Positions 23,425 through 33,560 of a stretch of 64,000 nucleotides of DNA are shown one piece after another. A program made the translations under genes and the position numbers. The DNA is taken from the NCBI GenBank assembly GCA_038231215.1, contig JBBRLS010000019.1, positions 11,699 to 75,698 on the forward strand, read 5' to 3'. Every line of letters starts with the position of its first letter. Within the stretch, counting starts at the first letter, position 1. The DNA is from Schlegelella_A sp038231215. GTDB lineage: Bacteria; Pseudomonadota; Gammaproteobacteria; Burkholderiales; Burkholderiaceae_C. A model generated the notes under the pieces. The model saw nothing but the letters and a program-made list of their open reading frames with translations, ran no database searches and was not told the origin of the DNA.

Positions 23425-25068
23425 ATGCAACTGACCCTCTGGACCTACGAAGGCCCGCCGCACGTCGGCGCGATGCGCATCGCCACCGCCATGAAAGACG
23501 TGCACTACGTGCTGCACGCGCCGCAGGGCGACACCTATGCCGACCTGCTCTTCACGATGATCGAGCGCCTTCCGAAGCGGCCGCCTGTCACCTACACGAC
23601 CTTCCAGGCGAGAGACCTCGGCGGCGACACGGCCGAGCTGTTCAAGACTGCCGCACGCGACGCCTTCGAGCGCTTCGCTCCGAAGGCGATGCTGGTCGGC
23701 GCCTCGTGCACCGCCGAACTCATCCAGGATGACCCGGGCGGCTTGGCCAAGGCGCTGGCGCTGCCGATCCCGGTGATCGCGCTCGAGTTGCCTTCGTACC
23801 AGAAGAAAGAGAACTGGGGTGCCGCCGAAACGTTCTATCAGATCGTGCGCACCCTGGCGGGGCCCGCTGCGGCGTCCGAACCCACGCTGGCGCCCGGCTT
23901 CGTGCGGCCCCCTCGCGACCCGTCACGCCGGCCGCGCTGCAACATCCTCGGTCCGAGCGCGCTCGGCTTTCGCCACCGCGACGACCTGCGCGAGATCAAG
24001 TCGTTGCTCGCGCAGCTCGGCGTCGACGTGCATGTGACCGCGCCGCTCGGCGCCACACCCGACGACATCGCGCGCTTGCACGAAGCCGACTTCAACGTCG
24101 TGATGTACCCCGAGGTCGTGGGCAGCGCCGCGCAATGGCTCACACGCAACTTCGGCATGCCGGCCACGAAGACGATCCCGATCGGTGTCGGCGCGACGCG
24201 TCAATTCATCGCCGAGGTCGCCGCGCTGGCCGGCGTCGAAGCGGGCGGCGCGCTCGCTTCGACCGAGTCCCGCTCTACCTGGTACGCGCACTCGGTCGAC
24301 GCGACCTATCTGCACGGCAAGCGCGTGTTCCTGTTCGGCGACGCGACCCACGTGGTGGCGGCGGCGCGCGTGGCGAGCGAGGAACTCGGCTTCACGGTTT
24401 GCGGCCTCGGCACCTACAGCCGCGAGTTCGCACGCGACATTCGCGAAGCCGCCAAGAAATATGGCGTCGAGCCGCTCATCACCGACGACTACCTGGAAGT
24501 CGAGGCGCAGGTCGAAGCGCTGCAGCCGGACCTCGTGCTCGGCTCGCAGATGGAGCGCCACATCGCCAAGCGGTTGCGCGTTCCCTGCGCGGTGATTTCG
24601 GGCCCGGTTCACGTGCAGGATTTCCCCGCCCGCCACTCGCCGCAGATGGGCTTCGAAGGCGCCAACGTGCTGTTCGACACTTGGGTCCACCCGCTCATGA
24701 TGGGCCTCGAGGAGCACCTGATCGGCATGTTCCGCGGCGACATCGAATTCCACGAAGACGCCGCGCCGTCGCACCTGGGCTCGCATGCGGCACCGGCCGC
24801 ACCCGCGATGGTCCTGGCGGCCGAGCCGGCAGCGCAGGCGCCGGCCGCCGCCGTCCAAGCGGCCACGCTTGCCGAGATCTCGACGCCTGCCTCGACCGAG
24901 CCGATCGTCGCCGCCTGGGCGCCGGACGCGGAGCGCGAGCTACACAAGATTCCGTTCTTCGTGCGCGGAAAGGCACGTCGTAACACGGAGCGCTATGCCG
25001 CTCTCCGCAGCGTACCGACGATCACGGTCGAAACTCTTTATGACGCCAAAGCGCATTTCAGTCGTTGA
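23425..25068 (+). CDS. bchB: Dark-operative protochlorophyllide reductase subunit B
   Basis: A 547-residue catalytic subunit paired with BchN. It starts MQLTLWTYEGPPHVGAMRIA. Features are VGASCTAELIQDD near residue 95, NILGPSALGFRHRDDLREIK near 175 and SGPVHVQDFPARHSPQMGFE near 395. An Ala/Pro-rich linker (about 455-500) leads to a C-terminal protochlorophyllide reductase helical domain ending EKVxF-like (PFFVRGKARRNTERYA). ATG 23425 is the family start. The 3' end overlaps the start of bchH by 29 bases. Confidence 0.96.
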   Translation: MQLTLWTYEGPPHVGAMRIATAMKDVHYVLHAPQGDTYADLLFTMIERLPKRPPVTYTTFQARDLGGDTAELFKTAARDAFERFAPKAMLVGASCTAELIQDDPGGLAKALALPIPVIALELPSYQKKENWGAAETFYQIVRTLAGPAAASEPTLAPGFVRPPRDPSRRPRCNILGPSALGFRHRDDLREIKSLLAQLGVDVHVTAPLGATPDDIARLHEADFNVVMYPEVVGSAAQWLTRNFGMPATKTIPIGVGATRQFIAEVAALAGVEAGGALASTESRSTWYAHSVDATYLHGKRVFLFGDATHVVAAARVASEELGFTVCGLGTYSREFARDIREAAKKYGVEPLITDDYLEVEAQVEALQPDLVLGSQMERHIAKRLRVPCAVISGPVHVQDFPARHSPQMGFEGANVLFDTWVHPLMMGLEEHLIGMFRGDIEFHEDAAPSHLGSHAAPAAPAMVLAAEPAAQAPAAAVQAATLAEISTPASTEPIVAAWAPDAERELHKIPFFVRGKARRNTERYAALRSVPTITVETLYDAKAHFSR

Positions 25069-28000
25069 CGCGAAGCCCCTCGCACGCAGCGCCGCACCGG
25101 CTGCCGCGCGGATGCGGGTGGTGATCGTCACGATGGACAGCCACATCGCCGGAGCCGCCGAACGCGCGGCTCTGGCGCTGGCCCGCGACCTGCCGGGCAC
25201 CACGCTCGCGGTGCACGCGGCCAGCGAATGGGGCGACGACGCCGAGGCGCTGGCCCGCTGCAAGGCCGATATCGCCTCCGGCGACATCGTGGTGGCGGCG
25301 ATGCTCTTCATGGAAGAGCACTTCCTGCCGATCCTGCCCGCGCTGCAGGCGCGCCGCGACCATTGCGACGCGATGGTCTGCGCCATGTCGGCCGGAGAGG
25401 TGATGAAACTCACCCGCATGGGCAAGTTCACGATGGACTCGACCCCGAGCGGGCCGATGGCTTTTCTCAAGCGCCTGCGCGGCAAGCCGCCCACCGCCGC
25501 CGATGCGCCCGAGCAGCGCACCGAGGCCGGCGCCAAACAAATGCGCATGCTGCGCCGCCTGCCCAAGATCTTGCGCTTCATCCCCGGCACCGCGCAGGAC
25601 GTGCGCGCCTATTTCCTCACGCTGCAGTACTGGCTCGCCGGCTCCGAGCAGAACGTCGGCCACATGGTCCGCTTCCTGGTCGACCGCTATGCCAGCGGCG
25701 CGCGGCGCGGCCTGCGCGGCACGGCCAAGATGCACGTCCCGGTCGAGTACCCGGAAGTCGGCGTCTATCACCCGCGCATGAAGCACAAGGCAGCAAGCGG
25801 AAAGCTGGCCGCCACGCTCGACGCGCTGCCCACGGTGGCCACCACCGGCAAACGCGGCACCGTCGGCCTGCTGCTCATGCGCTCGTACCTGCTGGCCGGC
25901 AACGCCGACCACTACGACGGCGTGATCACCGCGATGGAAGCGCGCGGCCTCCGCGTGATCCCTGCCTTTGCCACCGGCCTCGACGCGCGCCCCGCCATCG
26001 ACGCCTTCTTCGTCGACAACGGCCACCCGACCATCGACGCGCTCGTCTCGCTCACCGGCTTCTCGCTCGTCGGCGGGCCGGCCTACAACGACGCGCGAGC
26101 CGCCGAAGAGATCCTGGCCAGGCTCGACGTGCCCTACCTCGGCGTCACGCCGGTCGAGTTCCAGACGCTCGACCAGTGGGGCGGTTCGCTGCGCGGGCTC
26201 ACGCCGGTGGAGTCGACCATGATGGTCGCGATCCCCGAGCTCGACGGCGCCACCGGCTCGATGGTGTTCGGCGGCCGCGGCAGCGCGGCACGCATCGCTT
26301 GCACCGGCTGCGCGCACGCCTGCACGTTCGACAATGTGAGCGGCTCGCACGACATGCACAGCTGCATCGAGCGCGCCGATATGCTGGCCGCGCGCACCGG
26401 GCGCCTCGTCGACCTGCGCCGCGGCGAGCGCGCCAAGCGCAAGGTCGCCGCGGTGATCTTCAACTTTCCGCCCAACGCGGGCAACACCGGCACCGCCGCC
26501 TTCCTCTCGGTGTTCGAGTCGCTCTACAACACGATGGCGGCGATGCGGCGCGAGGGCTACGTCGTCGAGCTGCCGGGCAGCGTCGACGAGCTGCGCGAGC
26601 GTCTCATCCACGGCAACGCCGAGCGTTACGGTGCGCAGGCCAACGTGCACGCGCGCATCGGCGCCGACGACCACGTGCGGCGCGAGAAGCACCTGAAGGA
26701 GATCGAAGCGCAGTGGGGCCCGGCGCCGGGCCGCCAGCAGAGCGATGGCAGCACGATCTTCGTGCTCGGCGAGCGCTTCGGCAACGTCTTCGTCGGCATC
26801 CAGCCGGCGTTCGGCTACGAGGGCGACCCGATGCGCCTGTTGTTCGAGCGCGGCTTCGCGCCGACCCACGCGTTCTCGGCCTTCTACCGCTGGCTGCGCG
26901 AAGACTTCGGCGCCCACGCGGTGCTGCATTTCGGCACCCACGGCGCGCTTGAGTTCATGCCCGGCAAACAGAGCGGCATGGCAGCCGGCTGCTGGCCCGA
27001 CCGGCTGATCGGCGACCTTCCCAACATCTATCTCTACGCTTCGAACAACCCCTCTGAAGGCACGATCGCCAAGCGCCGCGCCGCCGCCACGCTGATCAGC
27101 TACCTGACCCCGCCGGTCGCCCAAGCCGGCCTCTACAAGGGCCTGGCCGACCTGAAGGCGCTGCTCGAGCGCTACCGCGGCCTGGCGCCCGAGACGATGC
27201 ACGAGGCCCATGAACTGAGCCTCCTGATCCAGGCGCAAGCCGCCGACCTCGAACTCGCGAACGTCGAGCCGGGCTGGGGCGACGATGATGCGCCGGCGCG
27301 CATCGCCAGGCTGAACGACGCGGTGCTCGAGCTCGAATACACGCTGATCCCTTACGGGCTGCACGTGGTTGGCCAGGCACCTTCCGAAGCCGAGCGCATC
27401 GACCTGTTGCTCTCGCTCGCCGAAGCGTCGCACGGCCAGCGGCCGCAGCGCGAGATCGTCGCGGCCATCGTGGCCGGTTGCACGCCGGAAGAAGCGCTCG
27501 CAGCGTACGGCGTGGCCAGCGACGGCGCGCTCGCCCTGCCCCTGCTGAACGAACTCGCCACGGCCGACCGGCTGATGGCCGAAGACCACGAGGTCGGCGG
27601 CATCCTGCGCGCGCTCGACGGCCGCTTCATCCGGCCCGCACCCGGCGGCGACCTGCTGCGCACGCCGGCCATCCTGCCGACTGGCCGCAACCTGCACGGC
27701 TTCGACCCGTTCCGCATCCCGAGCGCTTACGCGGTCACCGATGGCGCACGCCAGGCCGAGCGACTGCTCACCAAGCACATGGCCGGCAGCACGGTGTTCC
27801 CCGAATCGATCGCAATGGTGCTCTGGGGCACCGACAACCTGAAGAGCGAGGGCGGGCCGATCGCGCAGGCACTCGCGCTGATGGGCGCCAAGCCGCGCTT
27901 CGACGGCTACGGGCGCCTGGCCGGTGCCGAGCTCGTGCCGCTCGAAGCGCTCGGCCACCCGCGCATCGATGTCGTGATCACGCTCTCGGGCATCTTCCGC

Positions 28001-28897
28001 GACCTGTTGCCGCTGCAGATCAAGCTGCTCGCCGAAGCGGCGTTCCTCGCCGCCGGCGCCGACGAGCCGGCCGAGCAGAACTTCATCCGCAAGCATGCGC
28101 TCGCCTTCATGGCCGAGCACGGCGGCGACCTCGAAACCGCCTCGCTGCGCGTGTTCGGCAACGCCGAGGGCGCGTACGGCTCGAACGTGAACAGCCTGGT
28201 CGACAACAGCCGCTGGGAAGACGGCGACGAGTTGGCCGAGACCTATTCGCGCAGGAAGGGCTTCGCCTATGGCCGCGCGGGCCGGCCGCAGCAGCAGTCG
28301 GCCCTGCTCCAGAGCGTGCTGTCGGGCGTTCAGCTCGCCTACCAGAACCTCGATTCGGTAGAACTCGGTGTGACCACCATCGACACCTACTTCGACACCC
28401 TCGGCGGCATCAGCCGCGCGATCCAGCGCGCCAAGGGGCCCGACGCGGCGGTGGCGCCCGTCTACATCGGCGACCAGACCAAAGACGGCGCCGGTGGCGG
28501 CGGCACGGTGCGCACGCTCAGCGAGCAGGTCGCGCTCGAGACGCGCACCCGCATGCTCAACCCGAAGTGGTACGAAGGCATGCTCAAGCACGGCTACGAA
28601 GGCGTGCGCCAGATCGAGGTCCACGTCACCAACACGATGGGCTGGTCGGCCACCACCGGCCAGGTGCAGCCGTGGGTCTACGAGCAGCTCAGCGAAACGT
28701 TCATGCTCGACCCGGAAATGCGCGAGCGACTCGCCAAGCTGAACCCGACCGCTTCGGTGAAGGTGGCCAACCGGCTGCTCGAAGCTTCGGAGCGGAAATA
28801 TTGGAAGCCCGACGCCAAGATGCTCGAAGCATTGCGCCGTGCCGGAGAAGAACTCGAGGACCGGCTCGAAGGTGTCTACGAAGGAGCTACGGCATGA
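25040..28897 (+). CDS. bchH: Magnesium chelatase large subunit BchH
   Basis: A 1285-residue porphyrin-binding subunit that inserts Mg into protoporphyrin IX together with BchI and BchD, which are not in this window. The N-terminal domain begins MRVVIVTMDSHIAGAAER after a 24-residue leader. Later landmarks are the CTGCAHACTFDNVSGSHDMH region with its cluster of Cys, HFGTHGALEFMPGKQSGM and TNTMGWSATTGQVQPWVYEQ near the C-terminus. The length is slightly above the roughly 1190-1250 of other BchH proteins. ATG 25040 overlaps the end of bchB; a later start at the MRVV segment is possible. Confidence 0.96.
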   Translation: MTPKRISVVDAKPLARSAAPAAARMRVVIVTMDSHIAGAAERAALALARDLPGTTLAVHAASEWGDDAEALARCKADIASGDIVVAAMLFMEEHFLPILPALQARRDHCDAMVCAMSAGEVMKLTRMGKFTMDSTPSGPMAFLKRLRGKPPTAADAPEQRTEAGAKQMRMLRRLPKILRFIPGTAQDVRAYFLTLQYWLAGSEQNVGHMVRFLVDRYASGARRGLRGTAKMHVPVEYPEVGVYHPRMKHKAASGKLAATLDALPTVATTGKRGTVGLLLMRSYLLAGNADHYDGVITAMEARGLRVIPAFATGLDARPAIDAFFVDNGHPTIDALVSLTGFSLVGGPAYNDARAAEEILARLDVPYLGVTPVEFQTLDQWGGSLRGLTPVESTMMVAIPELDGATGSMVFGGRGSAARIACTGCAHACTFDNVSGSHDMHSCIERADMLAARTGRLVDLRRGERAKRKVAAVIFNFPPNAGNTGTAAFLSVFESLYNTMAAMRREGYVVELPGSVDELRERLIHGNAERYGAQANVHARIGADDHVRREKHLKEIEAQWGPAPGRQQSDGSTIFVLGERFGNVFVGIQPAFGYEGDPMRLLFERGFAPTHAFSAFYRWLREDFGAHAVLHFGTHGALEFMPGKQSGMAAGCWPDRLIGDLPNIYLYASNNPSEGTIAKRRAAATLISYLTPPVAQAGLYKGLADLKALLERYRGLAPETMHEAHELSLLIQAQAADLELANVEPGWGDDDAPARIARLNDAVLELEYTLIPYGLHVVGQAPSEAERIDLLLSLAEASHGQRPQREIVAAIVAGCTPEEALAAYGVASDGALALPLLNELATADRLMAEDHEVGGILRALDGRFIRPAPGGDLLRTPAILPTGRNLHGFDPFRIPSAYAVTDGARQAERLLTKHMAGSTVFPESIAMVLWGTDNLKSEGGPIAQALALMGAKPRFDGYGRLAGAELVPLEALGHPRIDVVITLSGIFRDLLPLQIKLLAEAAFLAAGADEPAEQNFIRKHALAFMAEHGGDLETASLRVFGNAEGAYGSNVNSLVDNSRWEDGDELAETYSRRKGFAYGRAGRPQQQSALLQSVLSGVQLAYQNLDSVELGVTTIDTYFDTLGGISRAIQRAKGPDAAVAPVYIGDQTKDGAGGGGTVRTLSEQVALETRTRMLNPKWYEGMLKHGYEGVRQIEVHVTNTMGWSATTGQVQPWVYEQLSETFMLDPEMRERLAKLNPTASVKVANRLLEASERKYWKPDAKMLEALRRAGEELEDRLEGVYEGATA

Positions 28898-29832
28898 GTT
28901 TCGATACGCTCGCTGAAACACGCGTCCCCATTTCCGACATCGGGCGTGGCGCCAAGCCGCTGCCACGCGGCGCCGACGGGGAGGGCAGTGTGCAGGTGCA
29001 GCTCGACCCGAGCCTGCGCATCGGCACGGCCAAGGTCTTCGCCGTCTACGGCAAGGGCGGCATCGGCAAGAGCACGACCTCGTCGAATCTTTCGGTCGCG
29101 TTCTCGAAGTTGGGAAAGCGTGTGCTCCAGATCGGCTGCGATCCCAAGCACGATTCCACTTTCACGCTCACCAAGAAGCTGATGCCGACGGTGATCGACG
29201 TGCTCGAGACGGTCGACTTCCACCCCGAAGAGCTGCGCATCGAGGACTTCGTCTTCCCCGGCTACAACGGCGTGATGTGCGTCGAGGCCGGCGGGCCGCC
29301 GGCCGGCACCGGCTGCGGCGGCTACGTGGTCGGCCAGACCGTCAAGCTGCTCAAGGAGCACCACCTGCTCGAAGAGACCGACGTGGTGATCTTCGACGTG
29401 CTGGGCGACGTGGTCTGCGGCGGCTTCGCCGCGCCCTTGCAGCATGCCGACCGCGCGCTCATCGTCACCGCCAACGACTTCGATTCCATTTTCGCGATGA
29501 ACCGCATCGTGCAGGCGATCGGCGCCAAGGCCAAAAACTACAACGTCCGCCTCGGCGGCGTGATCGCCAACCGCAGCGCGGACACCGACCAGATCGACAA
29601 GTACAACGCGCAGATCGGCCTCAAGCTGATGGCGCATTTCCCCGATCTCGACGTCATCCGCCGCTCGCGCCTGAAGAAGGCGACGCTGTTCGAGATGGAG
29701 TATTCGCCCGAGCTCGAGGCGGTGCAGAAGGAGTACATGCGCCTGGCCGCGTCGCTGTGGCTCGGCACCGACCCGTTGATCTGCACGCCGATGAAAGACC
29801 GCGACATCTTCGATCTGCTGGGATTCGACTGA
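28894..29832 (+). CDS. bchL: Protochlorophyllide reductase iron-sulfur ATP-binding protein
   Basis: A 312-residue NifH-like reductase that feeds electrons to BchNB with ATP hydrolysis. The P-loop YGKGGIGKST lies at residues 52-61 after a 40-residue N-terminal extension common in BchL. Cluster ligands lie in GTGCGGYVVG and GDVVCGGFAAPL, and switch II lies near FDVLGDVV. The ATG overlaps the bchH stop (ATGA) and the stop overlaps the bchM start (TGATG), so translation is coupled on both sides. Confidence 0.97.
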   Translation: MSFDTLAETRVPISDIGRGAKPLPRGADGEGSVQVQLDPSLRIGTAKVFAVYGKGGIGKSTTSSNLSVAFSKLGKRVLQIGCDPKHDSTFTLTKKLMPTVIDVLETVDFHPEELRIEDFVFPGYNGVMCVEAGGPPAGTGCGGYVVGQTVKLLKEHHLLEETDVVIFDVLGDVVCGGFAAPLQHADRALIVTANDFDSIFAMNRIVQAIGAKAKNYNVRLGGVIANRSADTDQIDKYNAQIGLKLMAHFPDLDVIRRSRLKKATLFEMEYSPELEAVQKEYMRLAASLWLGTDPLICTPMKDRDIFDLLGFD

Positions 29833-30530
29833 TGACACAGGGCACGTACGCGCAACGCCGCAGCGAGATCGAAACCTACTTCGATCGCACCGCCGTCAAG
29901 GCATGGGAGCGTCTGACCTCGACCGCGCCCGTCGGCCGCATCCGCGCCAGCGTGCGGGCCGGGCGTGACGAGATGCGGGCTACCCTGCTCGGCTGGCTAC
30001 CGGCAGACATGCACGGCATGCGCTTGCTCGACGCCGGTTGCGGCACCGGCGCGCTCGCGACCTGCGCGGCGCAGCGCGGCGCACAGGTGGTAGCCATCGA
30101 CCTGTCGCCAACGCTCGTGGGCATAGCGCGCGAGCGCCGTCCTGCGGCACTCGCGCGCCGGATCGAGTTTCACTCTGGCGACATGCTCGACCCTGCGCTC
30201 GGCCGCTTCGACTACGTGGTCGGCATGGATTCGGTGATCCACTACGAGGCCGAGGACGCCGTGCGCGTGCTGGCCGGCCTGGCGCAGCGCACTGAGCGCG
30301 CGGTGCTGTTCACGTTCGTCCCGGGCACGCCGCTCTTGCTCGCGATGCGTCGCGTCGGCCGGCTCTTCCCGAAAGGGGACCGTGCGCCGTCGGTCGTTCC
30401 CGTTGCTCCAAACGATCTGCTGCGCCGCCTCGCAGCCGAGCCGGCGCTTGGAGCCTTTCGCTTCGCCCGCATGCAGCGCGTCTCCAGCGGCTTCTACAAA
30501 TCGCACGCACTCGAGTTGAGCCGCGTTTGA
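29832..30530 (+). CDS. bchM: Mg-protoporphyrin IX O-methyltransferase BchM
   Basis: A 232-residue SAM-dependent methyltransferase that methylates the C13 propionate of Mg-protoporphyrin. The SAM motif I is LLDAGCGTGALATC (about residues 65-78), with a post-I acidic end in VVAIDLSPTL. The N-terminal EIETYFDRTAVKAWERL is family-typical. It follows the Mg chelatase subunit BchH in the pathway and precedes AcsF. The stop overlaps a TTG start of lhaA. Confidence 0.95.
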   Translation: MTQGTYAQRRSEIETYFDRTAVKAWERLTSTAPVGRIRASVRAGRDEMRATLLGWLPADMHGMRLLDAGCGTGALATCAAQRGAQVVAIDLSPTLVGIARERRPAALARRIEFHSGDMLDPALGRFDYVVGMDSVIHYEAEDAVRVLAGLAQRTERAVLFTFVPGTPLLLAMRRVGRLFPKGDRAPSVVPVAPNDLLRRLAAEPALGAFRFARMQRVSSGFYKSHALELSRV

Positions 30531-31969
30531 AAGCCGCACGCTTCACCCGCTTCGTCAAGCAGCTCGACCCGCGCTGGCTGCCGTTCGCCGACGTCGCCAG
30601 CGCCGATCTGCCGCTGCCACGGCTTTTGCGCCTGTCGCTTTTCAAAGTGTCGATGGGCATCACCACGGCGCTGCTCGTCGGCACGCTGAACCGGGTGATG
30701 ATCGTCGAGCTCGGCGTGGCCGCCTGGCTGGTGTCGCTGATGCTGGCGCTGCCGTTGCTGGTGGCGCCGTTTCGCGCCGTCACCGGCTACCACTCCGACA
30801 CGCACCGTTCGGCCTTCGGCTGGAAGCGCGTGCCCTACATGTGGGGCGGAACCCTGATCCAGTTCTTCGGCCTTGCGGTGATGCCGTTCGCGTTGCTTGT
30901 TTTGTCGGGCCAGGGCGCGGTCCCGGTGCCGGCGTGGTTTGGCCAGGCTGCTGCGGCGCTCGCTTTCCTGACCGTCGGCGCCGGGCTGCAGACCTCGCAG
31001 ACCGCCGGTCTCGCGCTCGCAACCGACCAGGCGAGCGCAGAGACACGGCCGAAAGTCGTGGCGCTGATGTACGTGATGCTGCTCCTCGGCGCCGGCGGCG
31101 GCAGTGTCGCGTTCAGCGCGCTGCTCGCCGACTTCAGCCCGCAGAAGCTGGTTCAGGTGGTGCAGGGCACGGCTCTGGTCGTGCTGTTTCTCAACGCAAT
31201 CGCGTTGTGGAAGCAGGAGCCGCGCAACCCGCAGCGCGCGGCGCAATCCAAGAACGTGATGCCGCCGCCGTTCAAGGATGTGTGGTGCCGCTTCATCGCC
31301 GGCGCGCGCGTGCGACGCTTCCTGTGGGCCACGGGTCTCGGCACGCTCGCCTTCAACATGCAGGACATCGTGCTCGAACCGTATGGCGGCGAGATCCTGC
31401 AACTCAGCGTTGGCGCGACCAGTGCGTTGACCGCGATGCTCGCCGGTGGCGCACTCATTGGCTTCGTATTTGCGGGGCGCTGCCTGACGCGCGGCGCCGA
31501 CCCCTTGCGTCTGGCTTGCTACGGAGCGCTCGCCGGCCTGCCGGCCTTCTCGGCCGTGATCCTGGCGGCGCCGCTCGACGCCGGCTGGGTGTTTCGCACC
31601 GGCGCTCTGGGCATCGGCTTCGGCGGCGGGCTGTTCGCGATCGGCACCTTGTCGGCCGCGATGCGCCTCGAAGAAGGCGGCTTCGTCGGGCTGGCGCTGG
31701 GTGTTTGGGGCGCTGTCCAGTCCACCGCTGCGGGCTTGGCGATGTTCTTCGGCGGCGCGCTGCGCGACAGCGTCTCCAGCCTCGCCACGCAAGGTGTGCT
31801 GGGCAGCGCGCTCGCCGGGCCGGCCACCGGCTACAGCGCCGTCTATCACCTCGAGATCGTGCTGCTGTTTGCGACCCTCGTGGTCATGGGCCCCTTGGTG
31901 GGCCGGCGCGCCCCTGAGGCCCCGTCCGCCGCAACGCGAACGTACGGTCTCGCTGACCTAAAGAGTTAG
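30527..31969 (+). CDS. lhaA: LhaA/PucC-family light-harvesting assembly protein
   Basis: A 480-residue membrane protein of the BCD/PucC branch of the major facilitator superfamily with about twelve spans. Typical segments are LFKVSMGITTALLVGTLNRV, YHSDTHRSAFGWKRVPYMWG and LGTLAFNMQDIVLEPYGGEI. LhaA helps assemble the LH1 ring, perhaps by delivering bacteriochlorophyll. The start is a TTG at 30527 that overlaps the bchM stop. No ATG occurs before the first conserved segment, so TTG with translational coupling is the best choice. Confidence 0.92.
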   Translation: MKAARFTRFVKQLDPRWLPFADVASADLPLPRLLRLSLFKVSMGITTALLVGTLNRVMIVELGVAAWLVSLMLALPLLVAPFRAVTGYHSDTHRSAFGWKRVPYMWGGTLIQFFGLAVMPFALLVLSGQGAVPVPAWFGQAAAALAFLTVGAGLQTSQTAGLALATDQASAETRPKVVALMYVMLLLGAGGGSVAFSALLADFSPQKLVQVVQGTALVVLFLNAIALWKQEPRNPQRAAQSKNVMPPPFKDVWCRFIAGARVRRFLWATGLGTLAFNMQDIVLEPYGGEILQLSVGATSALTAMLAGGALIGFVFAGRCLTRGADPLRLACYGALAGLPAFSAVILAAPLDAGWVFRTGALGIGFGGGLFAIGTLSAAMRLEEGGFVGLALGVWGAVQSTAAGLAMFFGGALRDSVSSLATQGVLGSALAGPATGYSAVYHLEIVLLFATLVVMGPLVGRRAPEAPSAATRTYGLADLKS

Positions 31970-32029
31970 TCGTTTTCGCCCCGCATTCAACACCCATCCA
32001 TCGAGCGTCCACACCGAGGAGAAGAGACC

Positions 32030-32797
32030 ATGGAATTCGGCGCCATCACCCACTATGTGGACCTCGCCCAGATCCTGCTTTACGCGTTCTGGCTGTTCTT
32101 CTTCGGGCTGATCTACTACCTTGTGCGCGAGGGCCATCGCGAGGGTTACCCGATGCAGTCCGACAGCCTCGGCCGCGCCCCCGTCAACGGCTGGCCGATC
32201 CCTTCGCCGAAGACGTACAAGCTGGCCGACGGCAGTTCGGTCACGGTGCCCGAACTGCACCGTCCCGAGCTGGAGGTCGCCGCCGTCACGACCGGCCCGT
32301 CGCCTGGCTCGCCGATCGAGCCCACCGGCAACCCGATGGCGTCCAACGCCGGGCCGGGCGCTTACGCGCTGCGCGCCGACAAGCCCGATGTCACCGCGCA
32401 TGGCGATGTGAAGATCGTGCCGCTGCGCGTGGCCCCCGGTTGCGACGTGTCGCGCCACGACACCGACCCGCGCGGCCTGCCGGTGTTCGGCGCCGACGGC
32501 ATGCAAGCCGGCACGATTCGCGAGCTGTGGCTCGATCGCTCCGAGATGCTGGTGCGCTACCTCGAGGTGAGCGTGGCGAATGCGGCGCTGGGGCCGAACG
32601 TGCTGCTGCCGATCCCGTTCGCGCGCATCCGCAAAGACCGCATCGAGGTCAACTCGCTGCTCGGCCATCAGATCGCGAACGTGCCCCGCACCCGCCACCC
32701 CGACCAGGTCACCTTCCTCGAAGAAGAGAAGGTCACTGCGTACTACGGCGCCGGCACCTTGTATGCCGAGCCGAAGCGCAGCGAGACTTGGATCTGA
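32030..32797 (+). CDS. puhA: Photosynthetic reaction centre H subunit
   Basis: A 255-residue protein with a single N-terminal membrane span (about residues 12-32, LLYAFWLFFFGLIYYLVREG) and a large cytoplasmic PRC-barrel domain. The start MEFGAITHYVDLAQI is typical of H subunits. The conserved core includes APGCDVSRHDTDPRGLPV and the acidic/basic residues near the QB proton path. It stabilises the L/M core and passes protons to QB. A strong GAGGAGAAG precedes the ATG. A 60-base gap separates it from lhaA; no clear promoter is seen there. Confidence 0.97.
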   Translation: MEFGAITHYVDLAQILLYAFWLFFFGLIYYLVREGHREGYPMQSDSLGRAPVNGWPIPSPKTYKLADGSSVTVPELHRPELEVAAVTTGPSPGSPIEPTGNPMASNAGPGAYALRADKPDVTAHGDVKIVPLRVAPGCDVSRHDTDPRGLPVFGADGMQAGTIRELWLDRSEMLVRYLEVSVANAALGPNVLLPIPFARIRKDRIEVNSLLGHQIANVPRTRHPDQVTFLEEEKVTAYYGAGTLYAEPKRSETWI

Positions 32798-32813
32798 TGC
32801 GATCGGAGGCCGC

Positions 32814-33560
32814 ATGAACGTCGCCAAACACGGTCGCCCGCACGGGCATGGGAACGGGCACGAGCACGAGTTCGAACCCGAATACGGGCTGCCCGAAAGC
32901 CTGCCCGCCGACGAGCGCATCCTCTGGCAAGGCGCGCCCGACTTCTACGCGCTGGCTCGCCAGGCCTTCCACTGGAAGCAGTTCGTGGCTTACTTCGCCG
33001 CGATGCTGGCGTTGCGCGCCACGTTCGTCATGTCCGATGGCGGCTCGGCGTTCGATGCCTTCCGGTCACTGCTGGTGCCTGCCGCACTGGCCGTAGTGGC
33101 GCTCGCGAGCGTGGCGGCGCTAGCCTGGCTGACCGCGCGCACCACCGTCTACACACTGACCGACAAGCGCGTCGTGATGCGGGTGGGCATCGTCCTCACA
33201 CTCACGTTCAATCTGCCGCTGCGCCGCATCGAGTCGGCTGCATTGCGTGAGCGCGACGGCGCGTGCGGTGACATCGTGCTCACGCTCGATCCCAAAGACC
33301 ATATCGCGTGGCTGAACCTGTGGCCGCACGTGCGCGCGTGGCGCCTGGCACGCCCCGAGCCCGCGTTGCGCTCGGTGCCTGACGCGGCGCGCGTGGCAGC
33401 GCTGCTGTCCAACGCCTGGGTGCAAGCCACCGGCATGGCGGCAACGCCTGCACCTTCACCCGCGAGCGAGCGCCCCGCATCGCACGCGGCACCGACCGGC
33501 GACGCGAACGTTCCGCAAGCCGCTGCGTCGTCGCAGCAATGGCAACCGAGCCCGACATGA
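32814..33560 (+). CDS. puhB: Photosynthetic complex assembly protein PuhB
   Basis: A 248-residue protein with two or three membrane spans (about residues 60-78 and 88-112) and a PH-like domain (VYTLTDKRVVMRVGIVL, about 120-136). PuhB helps assemble the reaction centre. The N-terminus is rich in His and Gly (GRPHGHGNGHEHEFEPEYGL); the ERILWQGAPDFYALARQAF segment is the family hallmark. The C-terminal 40 residues are low-complexity Ala/Pro/Ser. ATG 32814 has a GGAGG just upstream. The 3' end overlaps puhC by four bases. Confidence 0.93.
   Translation: MNVAKHGRPHGHGNGHEHEFEPEYGLPESLPADERILWQGAPDFYALARQAFHWKQFVAYFAAMLALRATFVMSDGGSAFDAFRSLLVPAALAVVALASVAALAWLTARTTVYTLTDKRVVMRVGIVLTLTFNLPLRRIESAALRERDGACGDIVLTLDPKDHIAWLNLWPHVRAWRLARPEPALRSVPDAARVAALLSNAWVQATGMAATPAPSPASERPASHAAPTGDANVPQAAASSQQWQPSPT

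Noticed and set aside
25058..28966. A 1302-codon open frame on the minus strand opposite bchH
   Set aside because: It is the antisense shadow of a GC-rich gene: no recognisable domain, His/Arg/Ala/Val-rich low-complexity content, and the plus strand encodes a clear BchH.
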